Shown here: piece after piece, positions 61,301-64,000 of the stretch | How positions within the stretch are numbered: the stretch's first letter is position 1 | Layout of the letters: every line of letters starts with the position of its first letter | DNA from: Pisaster brevispinus | Taxonomy: Eukaryota; Echinodermata; Asteroidea; Forcipulatida; Asteriidae | Assembly: GCA_023634235.1 (NCBI GenBank) | Contig: JAMKCF010000019.1 | Span: forward strand, 7,567,947-7,631,946 | DNA length: 64,000 nt | Direction of reading: 5' to 3' | The notes under the pieces: generated by a model | Database searches by the model: none | The model's input: only the letters and a program-made list of their open reading frames with translations | What the model was told of the DNA's origin: nothing | Translations under genes and position numbers: made by a program

Positions 61301-63790
61301 TATCACATATCTACTTAATAGACCCACGTTGTCACATGCACACACAAAAATCATAACAGATTGAAGTTCACACGAGGAGAGGGTCACTACCTCTTCCCCC
61401 GTTTATGGCGCCCTTTCCAAGGAGTTCTTCAATAGCCCGCAAGAGATTGTTGCCCGGGACCAATTTCACAGAGGTACATAACTCGTAAATATTGAATGGA
61501 TATGAAGTAATGTATGCAGGGCTGGAAGCGGTTTTAACGGTTTGGGTTTACCTTGGGTAAAGAAATGTAACAAATAAATTAATAAAACACCAACGGTTGA
61601 CTTTACACAAACTTAGGTAATGCAGTTTTTGGCAGAAACTCTAACCAAACAATACACACACAGTAAACATGATTTTTTTAAATTGTATATTGCGCCCTTT
61701 ACATAAAAAAGATCATAAGCGCATAGCACAATTTAAAATACATAGAATGGAATATTACAAGGCTAAAGGAAAAACAGACTGGTCACCAGGCCAGTGCCCA
61801 AATCACGGTGTGGGGATACGGCTTTCCGCCAATAGAGAACTGACAGTTAATACATGCACTGACGATAATGCATACGCCTCCACTTAACACTTTTTGAGTT
61901 TCAGTACCAAACAAAATCACAAAATCTACTGCGTTAAATCAAAAGAAAACATCCTTCGGTATTTGCAGGGCTACTTTGAAGCTTTCTGCAAACTGTGCTC
62001 CTGCGTAGAATGCTGCGTGACGATTTATTTATGTTGGTTCACGCTAAGCTTTACGCACGGACAAACACCGACCTGGCTCATTTTTATCGGGTACCGTCCA
62101 AACTTTCACAGGAAATGTCGAAGACATGAGCTGTTATCAATCTCTCTTTTTAAACCCTTAATTGCGAGAGTAACACCAGGAATTACACACATGCAGAAAG
62201 GTTCAACTGTTTACTGGTTCCACAGTGAGGCAAACAGTTTAACTGGAGTGGGGGGGGGGGGGGGTGTTGAAAACCTCAGAACATAGCACAGACTGTCAGT
62301 GCATGGAGCTACTTTTTACAGCTCCATGTCAGTATAAGACATCTGGAAGCGTGCTATAAAGAACAGATGACTCCACTTTTAATCAGAGGGTTAGATCTGG
62401 GCATGCCTGTATATTTCTGTAAAATTTGTTGCACGAAGTATACGAGTGAAACTTTTTCAGCCCCTCAAAAAACAAAACTATACAACTCTGGAACCCGATC
62501 CCTCTCTTATGTGGAATGGTACAGTTTAGAATATCAAAGTCTTTGACTCCTCAAGGGTATTGTAATTTTGAGAAAACAGTGAAAAAATAAGATGTGCCAC
62601 GACCCAATGTTACAAGCGCTCACTTATGCAAAGTTTTGAGTTTTATCAGGAAGAAATATCTCAAGGTGACCAAAAGGGAGAAACTACAAAACTTACCATC
62701 TGAGGCTATTCATCCATCAATCCAAATCAGCCAAAATAAAATATGATAGGTGATTAAAATCTCGATTGATTAATAATACATACATAATTGCACACTGTTG
62801 ATAGAATGACGGTAGAATTTTTACAATGATCCCCAAACTATTAAAACAAAAGAACAACACGAGGCATCCGGAATTTTGAAATCGTGTGTAATGTTTGTTT
62901 GTTATTTCGTCGGGGTGTTTTTTGTCTGTTGGAGTGTTGTTTGTTAAGTGTTTATTTGTTTGTTTGTAAGCTTTTTGTTTGTTTGTTTGTTGGGGTGTTT
63001 GTTTGTTTGTTTGTTTGGGTGTTTGTTGGGGTGTTTGTTGGGGTGTTTGTTGGGGTGTTTGTTTGTTGGGGTTTGGGGGTGTTTGTTTGTTTGTTTGTTT
63101 GTTTGTTTGTTGGGGTTTTGGGGTGTTTGTTTGTTTGTTTGTTTGTTTGTTGGGGTTTGGGGGTGTTTGTTTGTTCGTTTCAAGTACGAAATGATTCTCC
63201 GAGGAAACTGTGTTTACTCATAAAAATTTATATTTACAAAACACACACACACACGCAACCTTAAGGATCTGTGCGTGGGGTCCTGCTATGTTCTATTATT
63301 CCCTTTTCAACAAAGTTTGTAATTGGTGTAAACCGAGGACACCTCTTTGTTCTCCCATTGTTCGGACTTGATGTCCCCATTGGTTTTGTACACGAAAGCA
63401 AAGCAAGGACTTTCCCCGGTGTGTCATTTTCCCGGTTCTCTCTCTCTTTTGTTAAAGTCCTCGGTTTGAATGCCCGCACAAACATACGCATTTTCCTAAC
63501 GCAAACAAATACTTCAGTAAAAAATAATAAGAAAGTCAATATTCCGAATAAGGAAGCTTTTATACAGTCGGAGCCTATTTTTAGATTATTACCAATCAAG
63601 GTAACAGTTAATGAGAATATTAAACATCTAGTGTAATGTAAACTCACATGGTATCCATAGTGTGTCGACTTCTACTTTGTTAGTCGGCAAGTGAATGGAG
63701 ACAATCGGATCACCGACTAGCACCACTAGCTGCACTACGTAGCTACGTGCTGGTCTCAGCCCTAGAATTGTGTAACGTTTCACTGACGGT
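58391..63790 (-). CDS. single-pass membrane protein with fibronectin type III modules (3' part; continues beyond the window)
   Basis: Four exons, minus strand: 63790-63648, 60890-60576, 59822-59599, 58459-58391, with GT/AG junctions and agreeing phases (about 250 residues). The first exon gives the second half of an FN3 module (YTILGLRPARSYVVQLVVLV). The second gives nearly a whole FN3 module (PGRPFDIRADAIASNSFTVH, W in the B strand, GNLTEGTTYHVQLLG) with N-glycosylation sequons NLT and NGT. The third has a short Ser/Pro linker, a hydrophobic helix of about 21 residues (IAGAILGLFILMALIVVAVY), a basic stop-transfer RVRKSRYSKK and a Tyr-containing tail (YDVYMQ, NYEPGGGYEQVF). The last exon, after a pyrimidine-rich acceptor, adds 22 residues and TGA. 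There is no kinase or phosphatase domain, so it looks like an adhesion or guidance-type receptor. I do not recognise the ortholog. Confidence 0.8.
59360..59502. mobile_element. MITE with GGGAGACTT ends, second copy
   Basis: GGGAGACTTTGGTACACTAG, GGTGGCAGCAGACTTATTAG and, inverted, GGTAAGCCTGCTGCCACTAA match 55,824-55,966. It lies in the last intron of the FN3 gene. Confidence 0.7.
60303..60470. mobile_element. MITE related to the copy at 39,640
   Basis: CACATGACGTCATCATCACA and GCGCCATTTTGGGAGTCAAT on the left are mirrored by GTTGACTCCCAGAAATGGCG and GCATGTGACGTG on the right. It lies in an FN3-gene intron, about 100 bp from an exon. Confidence 0.65.
60891..63647. other. long intron of the FN3 gene
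   Basis: I found no exon in this stretch; the flanking exon phases join cleanly (T|CC, Ser). It holds a poly-G run near 62,252 and the GTTTGTTGGGG array. Confidence 0.5.
62940..63180 (+). repeat. GTTT/GTTGGGGT low-complexity array with repeated G4 runs
   Basis: GTTTGTTTG tracts alternate with TTGGGGTGTTTG units. At least eight runs of four or more G occur between about 62,990 and 63,165, with short T-rich spacers, matching the usual G-quadruplex pattern on the plus strand. It gives spurious Cys/Val/Leu/Phe-rich ORFs. It lies in an FN3-gene intron. Confidence 0.9.
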
Positions 63791-64000
63791 CTAACGATAA
63801 AATGAGACAATCATATGACGAATCGATTTTAACATATGTTGATTATCTTAAATAAGCCTACATCATTTTCAGAAAACAGCATTGTGTCCCGGAGTATCCT
63901 ATTCTTAAAAAAAAAAGTTATCCGGATTATACCTCAGACAGACTGAATGGACGTATTCTTAAAAAATACAACACAAAAACAGTGTTTTAAAAAACTATAA

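Noticed and set aside
62884..63264. Cys/Val/Leu-rich 126-residue membrane-like ORF
   Set aside because: It is the translation of the GTTTGTTGGGG low-complexity array; all three plus frames and the minus strand are open for the same reason.

Overview
The window is animal nuclear DNA: AT-rich, with genes broken into many short exons bounded by GT/AG junctions, and introns and intergenic DNA full of small transposons. Gene content (DPY30, symplekin and eIF5, all close to the vertebrate proteins), tRNA-Leu-type SINEs and dense inverted-repeat MITEs suggest a marine invertebrate deuterostome. An echinoderm, perhaps a sea star, is my best guess from the repeat style; this is inference and no sequence here proves it.

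Layout. 1-52 (minus): the possible first coding exon of an unidentified gene that leaves the window. 2142-5247 (plus): DPY30, four coding exons, with two abutting foldback transposons in its first intron. 5248-9357: intergenic, rich in MITEs. 9358-34895 (minus): a complete symplekin gene (SYMPK), 27 coding exons, about 1,470 residues, with an unusually long charged, coiled-coil-like and RG-rich C-terminal tail. 34896-38618: intergenic. 38619-46175 (minus): complete EIF5, nine coding exons, 425 residues, plus a probable 5' UTR exon to 46377. 46378-58390: about 12 kb with no convincing coding exon. 58391-63790 (minus): the 3' part of a single-pass membrane protein with fibronectin type III modules and a short cytoplasmic tail, continuing past the right edge.

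The three identified genes act at different steps of gene expression: DPY30 in H3K4 methyltransferase complexes, symplekin in mRNA 3'-end formation, eIF5 in start-codon selection. They look like housekeeping neighbours; nothing shows an operon or a shared pathway. DPY30 and SYMPK converge; SYMPK, EIF5 and the FN3 gene all run on the minus strand.

The most unusual structure is in SYMPK. A 35-bp minisatellite abuts an exon, and every unit repeats the end of that exon with its 5' splice site, giving one natural donor plus 21 copies. The copy deepest in the intron is the best consensus donor. The same gene also carries a tandem duplication of a 3' splice site, a 68-bp minisatellite of 15 units, a 13-bp minisatellite, a Harbinger-like MITE with its empty site preserved next door, and two near-identical 1-kb hAT-like elements with clear 8-bp target duplications. 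One hAT-like copy sits five bases from a splice donor.
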